From positions 1-64,000 of the forward strand of contig CACIDF010000003.1 of assembly GCA_902585365.1 (NCBI GenBank): 64,000 nt of DNA, in the 5' to 3' direction. The position numbers and the translations under genes are program-made. Numbering within the stretch: the first letter of the stretch is position 1; every line of letters starts with the position of its first letter. Under the pieces are notes generated by a model, which made no database searches, was not told where the DNA came from, and was given only the letters and a program-made list of their open reading frames with translations. This DNA is from an uncultured Pelagibacteraceae bacterium. Its GTDB lineage: Bacteria > Pseudomonadota > Alphaproteobacteria > Pelagibacterales > Pelagibacteraceae. Below, in pieces: positions 1-8,038 of the stretch.

Positions 1-1005
1 TTAGGGACTATTTGTGATCTTATGCCTTTAAGACATTCAAATAAACATATTTCCAAGATTGCATTAAATAAATTTAATAAAATTGAAAATCCTGGTATTA
101 AACAGTTATTGAATTTCTTATCTTTAAAGAGATCAATCAGCTATACTGATATTTCTTATTCTATAGGTCCAATGATTAATTCACCAGGTAGACTAAAAGA
201 TGCAAAACTTTCTGTTGAATTACTTTGTTCAAAAAATTTAAATAAAATTACTAAAATGGTTGAAGAAATGCAAATTTTAAATATGAAAAGAAAAAAAATT
301 GAAAATTTTTGTATTAATCTTATAGATTTAAAAAAATATGAGAATAATGAAGAAGTTATATTCGAGGAAAATAAATTATTCCACGAAGGTATTTTAGGTA
401 TTATTGCAGGCAAACTAAAAGACAAACTAAATAAACCTGCCTTTGTAATCACAGAGTCTTTTAATTTTTATAAAGGTTCAGTTCGATCTACTAATCAATT
501 CAAATTGAATAATTTATTAAATAAATTATTAAATTTTAAACTAATAGAAAGTGGGGGAGGCCATAATATGGCTGCCGGCTTTTTACTAAAAAAAAAAAAT
601 TTAACTAAATTAAAAGAATTCATTAATGCAGAATATCGAAAGTCAAAAAAAAATGACACTTTTTATTATGATTTTAAAAAATTATTGCCCAAAGATGATT
701 CTTCTATCTTTTATGATTTAAAGAAATTAGAGCCCTTTGGTTGCGATAACCAACAACCGTTATTTTTATTTGAAAATCTCAAGTCTATTAAAACAAAAAT
801 TATTAATAAACGGCATATAAATTGTATTTTGAAAAATAAAGAAAATAGATCATTTCAATCGATCGCATTTGACGCAGTTGATACATCAATTGGTAATTAT
901 CTGATTAATTATAAAAAAAAATTTAGTTTAATTGGGACAATTGATCAATATTTTTGGGACGGTAAAAAAAAAAATCAAATTATTATAAAAGATCTATTGA
1001 TATAA
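1..1005 (+). CDS. recJ: Single-stranded-DNA-specific exonuclease RecJ, 3' part only
   Basis: RecJ is a 5'-3' single-strand DNA exonuclease in recombination and mismatch repair. The reading frame is open from base 1, so the gene starts left of the window; the DHH catalytic domain is missing and 334 C-terminal residues remain. Seen: the DHHA1 motif GGGHNMAAGF near bases 550-580, preceded by a helical linker and followed by a C-terminal OB-like region ending KNQIIIKDLLI, as RecJ proteins usually end. The fragment begins LGTICDLMPL, matching the segment just after the RecJ catalytic domain. An internal ATG at 22 is not a real start. It is followed by tRNA-Glu after 50 bases. Confidence 0.88.
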   Translation, partial: LGTICDLMPLRHSNKHISKIALNKFNKIENPGIKQLLNFLSLKRSISYTDISYSIGPMINSPGRLKDAKLSVELLCSKNLNKITKMVEEMQILNMKRKKIENFCINLIDLKKYENNEEVIFEENKLFHEGILGIIAGKLKDKLNKPAFVITESFNFYKGSVRSTNQFKLNNLLNKLLNFKLIESGGGHNMAAGFLLKKKNLTKLKEFINAEYRKSKKNDTFYYDFKKLLPKDDSSIFYDLKKLEPFGCDNQQPLFLFENLKSIKTKIINKRHINCILKNKENRSFQSIAFDAVDTSIGNYLINYKKKFSLIGTIDQYFWDGKKKNQIIIKDLLI

Positions 1006-1055
1006 ATTCTTTAAACTTGATTAATATTTTTTTTTGCAATAAAAGACTGTTTTTT

Positions 1056-1130
1056 GGTCCCTTCGTCTATCGGTTAGGACACATGGTTTTCATCCATGAA
1101 AGAGGGGTTCGATTCCCCTAGGGACCGCCA
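1056..1130 (+). tRNA. tRNA-Glu (anticodon TTC)
   Basis: The acceptor arm GGTCCCT (1056-1062) pairs with AGGGACC, followed by a discriminator G and an encoded CCA at 1128-1130. The anticodon stem CATGG/CCATG encloses the loop TTTTCAT, giving anticodon TTC. The T arm GGGG-TTCGATT-CCCC is canonical. Length is 75 nt. The ATG of the next gene is two bases after the CCA, so the tRNA and that gene probably share a transcript. Confidence 0.96.
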
Positions 1131-1132
1131 TT

Positions 1133-1396
1133 ATGAAATACTTTGTTTATTTAATTGTAAGCACTCAATCTAAATATAAAAATGGAGTTTCTTACGTTGG
1201 ATACACAAATAATATAAAAAAAAGACTATTTTTACATAATAATTCAAAAGGTGCCAAATACACAAGAGGTAGATTATGGAAACTTGCATATTCAAAGGGG
1301 TACCAATCTAAAAATATTGCTTTAAAAGAAGAATATATGCTTAAACATAATTATAAATTAAGAAATCAAATAAAAAAAAATTTTTTGGTTAAATGA
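1133..1396 (+). CDS. GIY-YIG domain nuclease, YhbQ/UPF0213-like
   Basis: An 87-residue single-domain protein of the GIY-YIG endonuclease superfamily. Seen: the first half-motif is FVY at residues 4-6, the second is YVG at 21-23, the conserved Arg is R31 (KKRLFLHN), and the catalytic-type Glu is about E67 in KEEYMLK. This is the full length for the UPF0213 group, whose cellular role is poorly defined; structure-specific DNA nicking is inferred from the fold. The ATG lies two bases after the tRNA-Glu CCA, leaving no room for a ribosome-binding site once the tRNA is cut out. The stop overlaps the next ATG (ATGA). Confidence 0.85.
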   Translation: MKYFVYLIVSTQSKYKNGVSYVGYTNNIKKRLFLHNNSKGAKYTRGRLWKLAYSKGYQSKNIALKEEYMLKHNYKLRNQIKKNFLVK

Positions 1397-3504
1397 AGAT
1401 ATCCGTACTCCTTCCATATAAAGAAAATTTTTCTTCTGTAAATGCTGGTGCTGTTTCATTGTTTGTTAAGGACACTATTCGAAATAGTAAATTTTCAAAA
1501 AACTCTTTTGTTTTTGGGAATATGACTAATAAAAAACCATTTTTAAATAATTATGTCAACATTGAATTAAATAGATCATTGATAAGAAGTAATTCAAAAA
1601 ATTATGTTTTAAAATTTTTGGAAAAAGAAAAAATAATAAATTCCGACATTATAGAAATACATAACAGACCTAATTACATAAAATTTTTAAATAATTTGCA
1701 GAACAAAAAAATTATTTTATATTTTCATAATGATCCATTATCGATGAATGGATCAAAATCAACAGATGATAGGTTATACTTATTAAATAAAATTGATAAA
1801 ATACTATTCAATAGTGAATGGTCCCAAGAAAGATTTTTTATTGGAATTGACAATAAAAAACTATTAAAACAAAAAACTTCTGTCTGCTATCAATCGACAA
1901 ATAGAACCAAAGTTAATTTTAATAGTAAAAAAAAATTAATTTCCTTTATTGGTAAATTAAATAGTGCAAAAGGTTATGATATTTTTGGCAGAACAATTAT
2001 TAAAATTTTAAATAAATATAAAAATTGGAAAGCTATTGTAATAGGTGATGAACCGAGAGAAAAACTCTATTTTGACCATAAAAATTTAAAAATTTATGGA
2101 TATGTAAAACATGACAAAGTATTAAATCTGTTGAAGAAAGTGAGCATATCTGTTGTATGCTCTAGGTGGGAAGAGCCATTCGGTAGAACTAGTTTAGAAG
2201 CAGCGAGCAGGGGTTGCGCAGTAATTATAAGTAACAGAGGTGGTTTACCAGAAACTTCTAATAATGCAATTATTTTAAGAAATTTATCTTCAGATGAACT
2301 TTTTAAAACAATAGAAAATTTAATATTAAATAAAAAATTATTACAAAAATCGCAAAAACTTAATTATAAGAATTTTATTTTTGACCATAAATATATTTCT
2401 AATTTAATTGATGAAATTAGAGCTACTTTTGAAGCTAAAAAAATATTTTATACAAAAAAAAATAAATCTTTTAAAATCATGCATATTACAAATTTGAACG
2501 AAAGATTTGACGGAAGATTGCATTACAACACAGGCCGTAGATTAAATAATGGTTTTATTAGAAACGGACATAACGTATTAACTTTAAGCGATAGAGATAT
2601 TATTCATAATTATAAAAGTATTAAAGATTTTTCAGGTAAACAAACGCTACAAAACAAGATTATAGAGGCATTTAATAACTTTAAACCTGATATAGTTATT
2701 TTAGGTCACGCTGATAGAGTTTTAAATTCTACATTATCAAAAATGAAAGATATAAATAAAAATATAGTTTTTTCACAATGGTTTTTAGACCCTCTTTCAA
2801 AATACGGGCCTGACCATAAAAGTAATTCCAAAAGAATTTTAGATAAGAAGGAATTTTTAAATACCACTTTCTTAACAACTGATCCTTCTGCTTTATCTAT
2901 AAATATTCCTAACTCATATTTTATGCCTAATCCTGCAGATAAGTCTTTTGAGACATTAAATAATTTTAACAAAAATTGTCCTTATGACGTTTTTTTTGCA
3001 ATGAGTCACGGTGTTCATAGAGGTCAATTAAAGACTGGAAAGGGTGATGACAGGGAAAATTTTATTAATAAACTAATCAATCTAAATAAAGACATCAAAT
3101 TTGATGTATATGGTATGAATAATGTCCAGCCTATTTGGGCAGATCAATTTATTAAAAAAATTTCAAATTCATATATGGGTCTTAATTTAAGCAGAGGTAA
3201 ACCAATTAAGTATTATAGCAGTGATAGAATAGTACAATTAGTTGGGAACGGTTTATTAACATTTATAGATGAAAATACTTTATTAACTGATTTCTTTACT
3301 AATAAAGAAATTGTATTTTACAAAAATATTCATGACCTTAGCTATAAACTTAATAAATATAAAAAGGATAAAAAGTCTGGTAAACGAATAGCTAAAAAGG
3401 GAAAACTGAAATATTTAAAATATTTTAATTCAGATATCATATCTGAATATATTTTATCTAAGTCATTTGATTATAAATTAAAAAAAAAAGTAATCTGGGA
3501 ATAA
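1393..3504 (+). CDS. Bidomain glycosyltransferase (GT4-like plus CgeB-like)
   Basis: A 703-residue cytoplasmic protein with two GT-B type halves. The N-terminal half (to about residue 350) resembles GT4 enzymes: a GKLNSAKGYDIF donor-domain start, then EEPFGRTSLEAASRGC with the E-x7-E region, then SNRGGLPE. The C-terminal half starts near FKIMHITNLNERFDGR and ends with YYSSDRIVQLVGNGLLTFID, typical of the glycosyl-transferase 1_2 / CgeB family. The likely role is building surface polysaccharide or modifying a glycan; donor and acceptor cannot be read from sequence. No signal peptide or membrane segment is seen. It overlaps the GIY-YIG gene by four bases and is probably cotranscribed with it. 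Confidence 0.8.
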   Translation: MKISVLLPYKENFSSVNAGAVSLFVKDTIRNSKFSKNSFVFGNMTNKKPFLNNYVNIELNRSLIRSNSKNYVLKFLEKEKIINSDIIEIHNRPNYIKFLNNLQNKKIILYFHNDPLSMNGSKSTDDRLYLLNKIDKILFNSEWSQERFFIGIDNKKLLKQKTSVCYQSTNRTKVNFNSKKKLISFIGKLNSAKGYDIFGRTIIKILNKYKNWKAIVIGDEPREKLYFDHKNLKIYGYVKHDKVLNLLKKVSISVVCSRWEEPFGRTSLEAASRGCAVIISNRGGLPETSNNAIILRNLSSDELFKTIENLILNKKLLQKSQKLNYKNFIFDHKYISNLIDEIRATFEAKKIFYTKKNKSFKIMHITNLNERFDGRLHYNTGRRLNNGFIRNGHNVLTLSDRDIIHNYKSIKDFSGKQTLQNKIIEAFNNFKPDIVILGHADRVLNSTLSKMKDINKNIVFSQWFLDPLSKYGPDHKSNSKRILDKKEFLNTTFLTTDPSALSINIPNSYFMPNPADKSFETLNNFNKNCPYDVFFAMSHGVHRGQLKTGKGDDRENFINKLINLNKDIKFDVYGMNNVQPIWADQFIKKISNSYMGLNLSRGKPIKYYSSDRIVQLVGNGLLTFIDENTLLTDFFTNKEIVFYKNIHDLSYKLNKYKKDKKSGKRIAKKGKLKYLKYFNSDIISEYILSKSFDYKLKKKVIWE

Positions 3505-3519
3505 TTAGAATATTACTTA

Positions 3520-4422
3520 ATGGAAATATATATAAAATTATTTGAAGTACTATTTCCTGTATTTTTTGTAGTAGGTATTGGATATTATTTGGGCAAAACT
3601 AATCCAAAAATAGATACCACTTTTATTACTAGTTTTGCTGCAAATATTGGCACTCCTGCAATGGTTATCTTTGCAATAACCTCTACAGGTATAAATTTTG
3701 AAATATTTCGCGATTATTTTTGGTATTATCTTTTAGCAATTGGTTTATTTGCTTTGGTAGGCATTTTTACTTTATACACATTGAAAACTAGGGATATTGT
3801 TAGAGAACTACCACCTTTAATTTTCCCTAATACTGGAAATATGGGATTACCAATTTGTATGTTCGCATATGGCTCTAAAGGTTTGGGTGTATCAGCATCT
3901 ATAACTTCTCTAATTATACTATGCCACTTCACTTTAGGTGTTTTTTTAGCTGACAGAAAATTTAATTTGAATGTAATACTTAAAAATCCTCCATTTTATG
4001 CGATCATATTTTCTGCAATTATGCTTTTCTATGGGATAAAAATGCCTGTGTTTGTTGTTAACACAACAGAATGGTTAATGTATGTTACTATTTTTCTTAT
4101 ACTCATGTCTTTAGGTATTGCTCTTACTCGATTAAAGGTATTTTCCTTATCCAATGCTTTAATCTCATCTTTTACAAGAATGATAATTGGTCCTGCTATT
4201 GGTTTTTTCCTAATATTTATATTTGATCTCAAAGGATTTGCTGCTGGAGTACTTCTAATACAATGCTCAATGCCAAGTGCAGTTTTAAATTATTTAGTTG
4301 GTTCAATATATTCACCTAAAAAAATAGTAGATAGCATAGCTAGTACCATTGTTGTTTCTACTTTAATTTCTTTTGTAACAATACCGATAGTAGTTTATAT
4401 AGCATTAAGATTTTTTTCTTAA
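3520..4422 (+). CDS. AEC family permease (auxin efflux carrier type)
   Basis: A 300-residue inner-membrane protein with about ten hydrophobic segments, the usual size for bacterial AEC carriers. Seen: an N-terminal LFPVFFVVGIGYYLGK helix, then the AEC-typical FPNTGNMGLPICMFAYG stretch, and a C-terminal QCSMPSAVLNYLVGSIY repeat with the unwound-helix proline/asparagine pattern. Known relatives export or import organic or amino acids; the substrate here is unknown. Its stop TAA shares a base with the ATG of the following EamA permease, so the two are translationally coupled. Confidence 0.82.
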   Translation: MEIYIKLFEVLFPVFFVVGIGYYLGKTNPKIDTTFITSFAANIGTPAMVIFAITSTGINFEIFRDYFWYYLLAIGLFALVGIFTLYTLKTRDIVRELPPLIFPNTGNMGLPICMFAYGSKGLGVSASITSLIILCHFTLGVFLADRKFNLNVILKNPPFYAIIFSAIMLFYGIKMPVFVVNTTEWLMYVTIFLILMSLGIALTRLKVFSLSNALISSFTRMIIGPAIGFFLIFIFDLKGFAAGVLLIQCSMPSAVLNYLVGSIYSPKKIVDSIASTIVVSTLISFVTIPIVVYIALRFFS

Positions 4423-5276
4423 TGAAAGCTATAATTTTTAACTTATTAGCATGGATAATGTTACCCATCATGGATGGTTTTGCAAAATATTTAAGTGCCG
4501 ACCTTCCAGTTCTTCAAATAACTTGGGCTAGATATTTTTTTACTGTAGTATTTACTTTTCCTTTAATGCTTTTTTTCTTTAAAAAGTATTTAGTTTGGAC
4601 TGAAAAACCAAAATTACAATTAATCAGAGGTTTGATTTTATTAACTGCAAACATAAGTTTTTTTTACTCAATTTCAGTTATTTCACTTCCTAAAGCATTA
4701 ACACTTGCATTTGTCGCTCCACTAGTTGTAACTGCTTTCTCTCCCTTTTTTTTGGGTGAGTCAGTAGGCTACAGAAGATGGGCAGCAGTTATTATTGGTT
4801 TCATAGGATCTCTTGTCGTTATTAGACCAGGTTTTTTAGAAATAAATCTAGCAAGTTTAGCAGCACTTGGAACTGGTATTATGTATGGTTTTTATTTAAT
4901 AATTACTCGTAAACTTAGCACCTCAGATAACCCATTATTAACTTTATTATTAACAGGTGTAGTAGGGGTCATTATCGCTACAACAGTCATGCCTTTTGTT
5001 TGGGTTTCTCCAACTTTTAATCAATGGTCTATAATGGTAGCTATTGGTTTATTTGCGTGCATAGGTCATCTTTTTATTATTTTATCCTTAAAATATGCTG
5101 ACGCATCCAAATTAGCACCATTTAGTTACTTTGAGATCGTAACTAACATCATTATTGCTTATTATTTCTTTGGTGATTTTCCTGATAGTTGGACTTTCTT
5201 AGGCTTGTTTATAATAATTTGTAGTGGAATATATATTTCTAGAAGAGAGATTATTGTTAAGAATATAAAAATATAG
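4422..5276 (+). CDS. EamA/DMT family transporter
   Basis: A 284-residue integral membrane protein with ten predicted hydrophobic helices in two EamA repeats. The first repeat begins LLAWIMLPIMDGFAKYL and includes WARYFFTVVF; the second contains GIMYGFYLIITRKL and ends FLGLFIIICSGIYISRR. Known relatives are metabolite exporters of the drug/metabolite transporter superfamily; the substrate cannot be assigned. It overlaps the AEC gene by one base. A short inverted repeat (5281-5296) just after the stop might help termination. It is the last gene before the accessory region. Confidence 0.83.
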   Translation: MKAIIFNLLAWIMLPIMDGFAKYLSADLPVLQITWARYFFTVVFTFPLMLFFFKKYLVWTEKPKLQLIRGLILLTANISFFYSISVISLPKALTLAFVAPLVVTAFSPFFLGESVGYRRWAAVIIGFIGSLVVIRPGFLEINLASLAALGTGIMYGFYLIITRKLSTSDNPLLTLLLTGVVGVIIATTVMPFVWVSPTFNQWSIMVAIGLFACIGHLFIILSLKYADASKLAPFSYFEIVTNIIIAYYFFGDFPDSWTFLGLFIIICSGIYISRREIIVKNIKI

Positions 5277-5706
5277 GTATATTTAGTTTACTAAATACTA
5301 AAGTTTTACTTCAATATTAATACGTATACTATTGTTTTTATTAGATTTATTTTCATATTATAATTTTATAAATTTGTATACAATTAATTAAGTAATAATA
5401 TTAATAAATCAATTGTGTTATTTACTAATATTATAAAAAACATTGAAATATGTGGCTTTTTAATCAAAAATATCGTTCGCAAACCATAAAATACAGTTTT
5501 CTAAAAGTGTTGATATTGTTAAACAGTAGAGGGATGCAGTATTTGAATATGCCATTTAAACGAACATAGAAGGGTCAAATTTAAGCAAATTGTTTTATAT
5601 GGTACAACTAAAGGGTGAAATATAATAATTTCTTTTAATAATAGAAAATTTATCAATAATTGTTGATTTTATTAGCTTTTTTAACCATTATATCCAGTAA
5701 AAAAGG
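5277..5706. other. 430-base intergenic stretch without a supported gene
   Basis: I see no credible reading frame here on either strand; only very short ones occur. It is AT-rich. It holds a short near-palindrome at 5281-5296 (arms ATTTAGT/ACTAAAT) after the EamA stop. It also holds an inverted repeat with arms TTTAACC (5680-5686) and GGTTAAA (5705-5711), overlapping the stop of the minus-strand alkyltransferase-like gene; this could be a weak terminator. This is unusually long for such a compact genome, and with the integrase downstream it may be remnant or island DNA. Confidence 0.5.
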
Positions 5707-5976
5707 TTAAATTTGAACTTTTTCTGACCTTAATAAACTCACTTTTTTTTTTACCCCACCTCTGCCAGAATAACCACCAAGGCCTCCATCTGACCTAATT
5801 ACTCTATGACAGGGTATTTTGGGGGCATATGGGTTCTTAGCACATGCATTTGCTACAGCCCGCGCTGCTTTTGGCTGATTTATAGCTATTGCAACATCTT
5901 TATATGTTTTAACTGATCCTTTGGGGATCTTTTTAAGATATTTCCAGACTTTGATTTGAAATTTAGTACCTTTCAT
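5707..5976 (-). CDS. Alkyltransferase-domain protein (MGMT/Ogt C-terminal domain only)
   Basis: An 89-residue protein made of just the DNA-binding/catalytic domain of O6-alkylguanine-DNA alkyltransferases. Seen: TYKDVAIAI helix-turn-helix entry, RAVANACAKNP arginine-finger helix, and PCHRVIRS with the alkyl-acceptor Cys at about residue 56, then GGLGGYSGRGG. Full MGMT/Ogt has a further N-terminal domain; stand-alone versions are known as DNA-repair or alkyl-damage-recognition proteins. The Cys is present, so alkyl transfer is possible. I chose the ATG at 5976; a GTG at 6003 would add nine residues unlike the family and lies inside a hairpin. Its upstream region is the GC-rich RNA-like block. 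Confidence 0.8.
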   Translation of the reverse strand: MKGTKFQIKVWKYLKKIPKGSVKTYKDVAIAINQPKAARAVANACAKNPYAPKIPCHRVIRSDGGLGGYSGRGGVKKKVSLLRSEKVQI

Positions 5977-5984
5977 GAAGAAAA

Positions 5985-6176
5985 AACCCCTGTTTCTCTG
6001 CACTTTTTAAGGTGCAAAGAACAGTAGTTTTGGCACGTCGTTGTATGCGCTACCGCCATGCCTTCCGCCCTACGATTTTAGCGCTACTCCGTAAGACTTT
6101 CTGCCCCCTGGGCTTGGTCCTCTCGGCCTTTCCCCAGTCGGCCAGTTAAGGGTTGCCCCTTAATTAACTTAGCTTA
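5985..6176 (-). ncRNA. Candidate structured RNA or leader, GC-rich, unidentified
   Basis: By hand count, bases 6061-6160 are about 60% G+C, while the flanks are strongly AT-rich. Read on the minus strand it folds well. Arms 6146-6152/6157-6163 make a perfect 7-bp stem capped by GCAA, a GNRA tetraloop. Arms 6108-6112/6133-6137 enclose an inner stem (6116-6120/6125-6128) capped by GAGA, also GNRA. Arms 5995-6003/6012-6020 give a 9-bp stem with one wobble. Further pairings 6023-6027/6084-6088, 6032-6037/6057-6062 and 6047-6052/6079-6084 are possible, some of them mutually exclusive or pseudoknotted. It ends just upstream of the alkyltransferase-like gene, so it may be that gene's leader or an independent RNA. 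It matches no RNA family I recognise (not tRNA, tmRNA, SRP or RNase P). Confidence 0.5.
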
Positions 6177-6254
6177 ACAAATAATAATGGTTGTATGTAT
6201 CACTTTTTGATTGATTTGATGGTCCCATGTGGATTGTGTTAATAACTTTTGTTA

Positions 6255-6283
6255 TTGACAAAGTATTTTTAATAATATATTAC
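6255..6283 (+). promoter_or_regulatory. Probable sigma70-type promoter of the integrase, with overlapping inverted repeat
   Basis: A perfect -35 box TTGACA lies at 6255-6260, with a -10-like TATTAC at 6278-6283 after a 17-base spacer. An inverted repeat, AATAAC-TTTT-GTTATT (6241-6256), runs into the -35 box, and another, GATAA/TTATC (6288-6304), lies between the -10 and the ATG at 6317. Such repeats could be operator or recombinase-binding sites. The remaining 6177-6254 segment shows nothing else. Confidence 0.45.
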
Positions 6284-6316
6284 TAATGATAATTAATTGT
6301 TATCAATAGTAATAAT

Positions 6317-7270
6317 ATGAATGAACTAACAACAGACCTAAAATCGCTGCACGAGGCAACACTAAATAACCTTAAAAGCTCAAAAGCAAATAACACTTTA
6401 AGAGCATACAAGTCAGACTTCAAAGATTTTGGAGCTTTTTGTGCTAAGCATGGTTTAAATTCCTTACCGTCAGAGCCAAAAATTGTATCTCTATACCTAA
6501 CTCATCTTTCTAAAAATTCAAAAATCAGTACATTGAGGAGAAGATTGGTGTCCATAAGCATGGTGCATAAACTTAAGGGGCATTATTTAGATACAAAACA
6601 CCCAATTATTGTTGAAAATTTGATGGGAATAAAAAGGGTAAAAGGAAGCATTCAGAAAGGTAAAAAACCCATATTAATCAATCATTTAAAATCAATAATT
6701 AATGTAATAGATCAACAAAAAATTGAGGAAATAAAGAAGTTTAGAGACAAGTCAATTATCTTAGTGGGCTTTGGAGGTGGTTTTAGACGAACTGAACTAA
6801 TTTCAATTGACCATGAAGATCTAGAATTCGTACCTGAGGGACTCAAAATCACTCTTAAAAGGTCAAAAACTGATCAATTTGGTGAAGGGATGATTAAAGG
6901 ACTACCCTACTTCACTAATGAAAATTATTGTCCGATTGTGAATCTTAAAAAATGGTTAGAAATTTCTAAAATTAAATCTGGACCAATTTTTAGAAGATTT
7001 TCAAAAGGTTCATCTTTAACTGACAAAAGATTAACTGACCAATCAGTAGTTTTATTAATGAAAGAATATTTAAATTTAGCAGGTATAGAAAATAAAAATT
7101 TTGCGGGTCATAGTTTAAGATCTGGTTTTGCAACAGTCGCTGCAGAGTCTGGCGCTGATGAACGTAGTATAATGGCAATGACTGGTCACAAAACAACTCA
7201 GATGGTTAGAAGATATATAAGAGAAGCTAATATTTTCAAAAATAATGCACTTAATAAAGTAAAATTATGA
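6317..7270 (+). CDS. Tyrosine recombinase / phage-type integrase
   Basis: A 317-residue site-specific recombinase. Seen: an N-terminal SAM-like core-binding domain (about residues 15-105, including NTLRAYKSDFKDF), then the catalytic domain with all the key residues: R157 in GGFRRTEL, K184 in RSKTDQFG, H265-x-x-R268 in GHSLRSGFA, H291 in TGHKTTQ and nucleophile Y300 in VRRYIR. It therefore looks catalytically intact. It lacks the features I would expect for integron IntI, and XerC/D are usually encoded elsewhere and conserved; this one is more likely from an integrated element. It sits between the GC-rich block and a glycan-modification cassette. No duplicated attachment sequence was recognised. 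Confidence 0.9.
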   Translation: MNELTTDLKSLHEATLNNLKSSKANNTLRAYKSDFKDFGAFCAKHGLNSLPSEPKIVSLYLTHLSKNSKISTLRRRLVSISMVHKLKGHYLDTKHPIIVENLMGIKRVKGSIQKGKKPILINHLKSIINVIDQQKIEEIKKFRDKSIILVGFGGGFRRTELISIDHEDLEFVPEGLKITLKRSKTDQFGEGMIKGLPYFTNENYCPIVNLKKWLEISKIKSGPIFRRFSKGSSLTDKRLTDQSVVLLMKEYLNLAGIENKNFAGHSLRSGFATVAAESGADERSIMAMTGHKTTQMVRRYIREANIFKNNALNKVKL

Positions 7271-7278
7271 TTATAAAA

Positions 7279-8034
7279 TCAATAATGAAAGTTAACTTTT
7301 AAAAGATTAGAATCTTCTCTTAAAAAAACGCAATCAAATTGTAATAAATAGGAATCTCGATCTCCTAATCTTTTTAAATCATAAATATCATATAAAATAT
7401 ATTTTTTATTTTTCATGTAGGAAATAACGTCATAAACCAAGGGGGAATCTTTGTTATATTTATGAAGAGAAACTTCAAGAATAATAACTTCAAAATTATT
7501 AATTAATTCCTTAAGACCAGTTATAATTTTTAATTCTGCACCCTGAACATCAAGTTTAATTAAATTTGATTTAGTCTTTTTTATTTCGTTAGGAAGTTCG
7601 TTACATAGAAGAAATGATTTTATTTTCTTTATTTCTCTAGAATAATTTGTTTGCTCTTCAAAAATTGATGAACCCGAAGCCATCGAAAAAAAATCGTAAT
7701 CTTTTTCATCATCAGAAAGTAATTTGATTTTATAATCTATATTTTTATTATTAGATTTAATTTTTTCTAAATATTCGATATTTTTATCGTCCGCATCAAA
7801 CAAAATATATTTGGACTCCGGAAAGAATTTCAATATTTTTTTTGTCCAAATCCCCCTAAAACATCCAACATCTACTATATAATTTGGGTTAAAATTTTTA
7901 TTTTTTAAAGAGGTTATAATTATATCTAAATTAGTTACTTGGTTACGATTTTGAAATTTATGATTTATTTTAAATGAAACTGGCAATGTCCTTTTTAGAA
8001 AAATAATAAATTTTGATAATAATTTATGAAACAT
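7279..8034 (-). CDS. FkbM family methyltransferase
   Basis: A 251-residue SAM-dependent O-methyltransferase of the FkbM family, which methylates sugars or polyketides. Seen: the SAM-binding motif IVDVGCFRGIWTKKIL, acidic strand YILFDADDKN, then the FkbM-type LIKLDVQGAELKIITGL and VIILEVSLHKYN. The start ATG at 8034 is followed by a hydrophobic/basic N-terminus without a clear signal peptide. It is the last of three minus-strand genes (FkbM, glycosyltransferase, FkbM) spaced by 0-4 bases, consistent with surface glycan tailoring. It ends eight bases from the convergent integrase. Confidence 0.82.
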   Translation of the reverse strand: MFHKLLSKFIIFLKRTLPVSFKINHKFQNRNQVTNLDIIITSLKNKNFNPNYIVDVGCFRGIWTKKILKFFPESKYILFDADDKNIEYLEKIKSNNKNIDYKIKLLSDDEKDYDFFSMASGSSIFEEQTNYSREIKKIKSFLLCNELPNEIKKTKSNLIKLDVQGAELKIITGLKELINNFEVIILEVSLHKYNKDSPLVYDVISYMKNKKYILYDIYDLKRLGDRDSYLLQFDCVFLREDSNLLKVNFHY

Positions 8035-8038
8035 ATAG

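Noticed and set aside
1101-1130. tRNA-Glu 3' end as attachment site for the integrase
   Set aside because: No copy of the tRNA 3' sequence was found near the integrase (5977-7278), and the nuclease and glycosyltransferase genes in between show no boundary repeat.
5977-6003. GTG start for the alkyltransferase-like gene at 6003
   Set aside because: The added residues do not resemble the family and the GTG is inside the 9-bp hairpin; the ATG at 5976 fits the domain start.
5985-6176. tmRNA, SRP RNA, RNase P RNA or tRNA fragment as identity of the GC-rich block
   Set aside because: I found no TTCGA T-loop, no tag-coding frame, no SRP GGAAG/AGCAG core pair and no RNase P GAGGAAAGTCC core. The identity is left open.
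6317-7270. Integron integrase
   Set aside because: No IntI-specific insert was noted and no attC-like repeats flanking gene cassettes were found. It looks like a general tyrosine recombinase.
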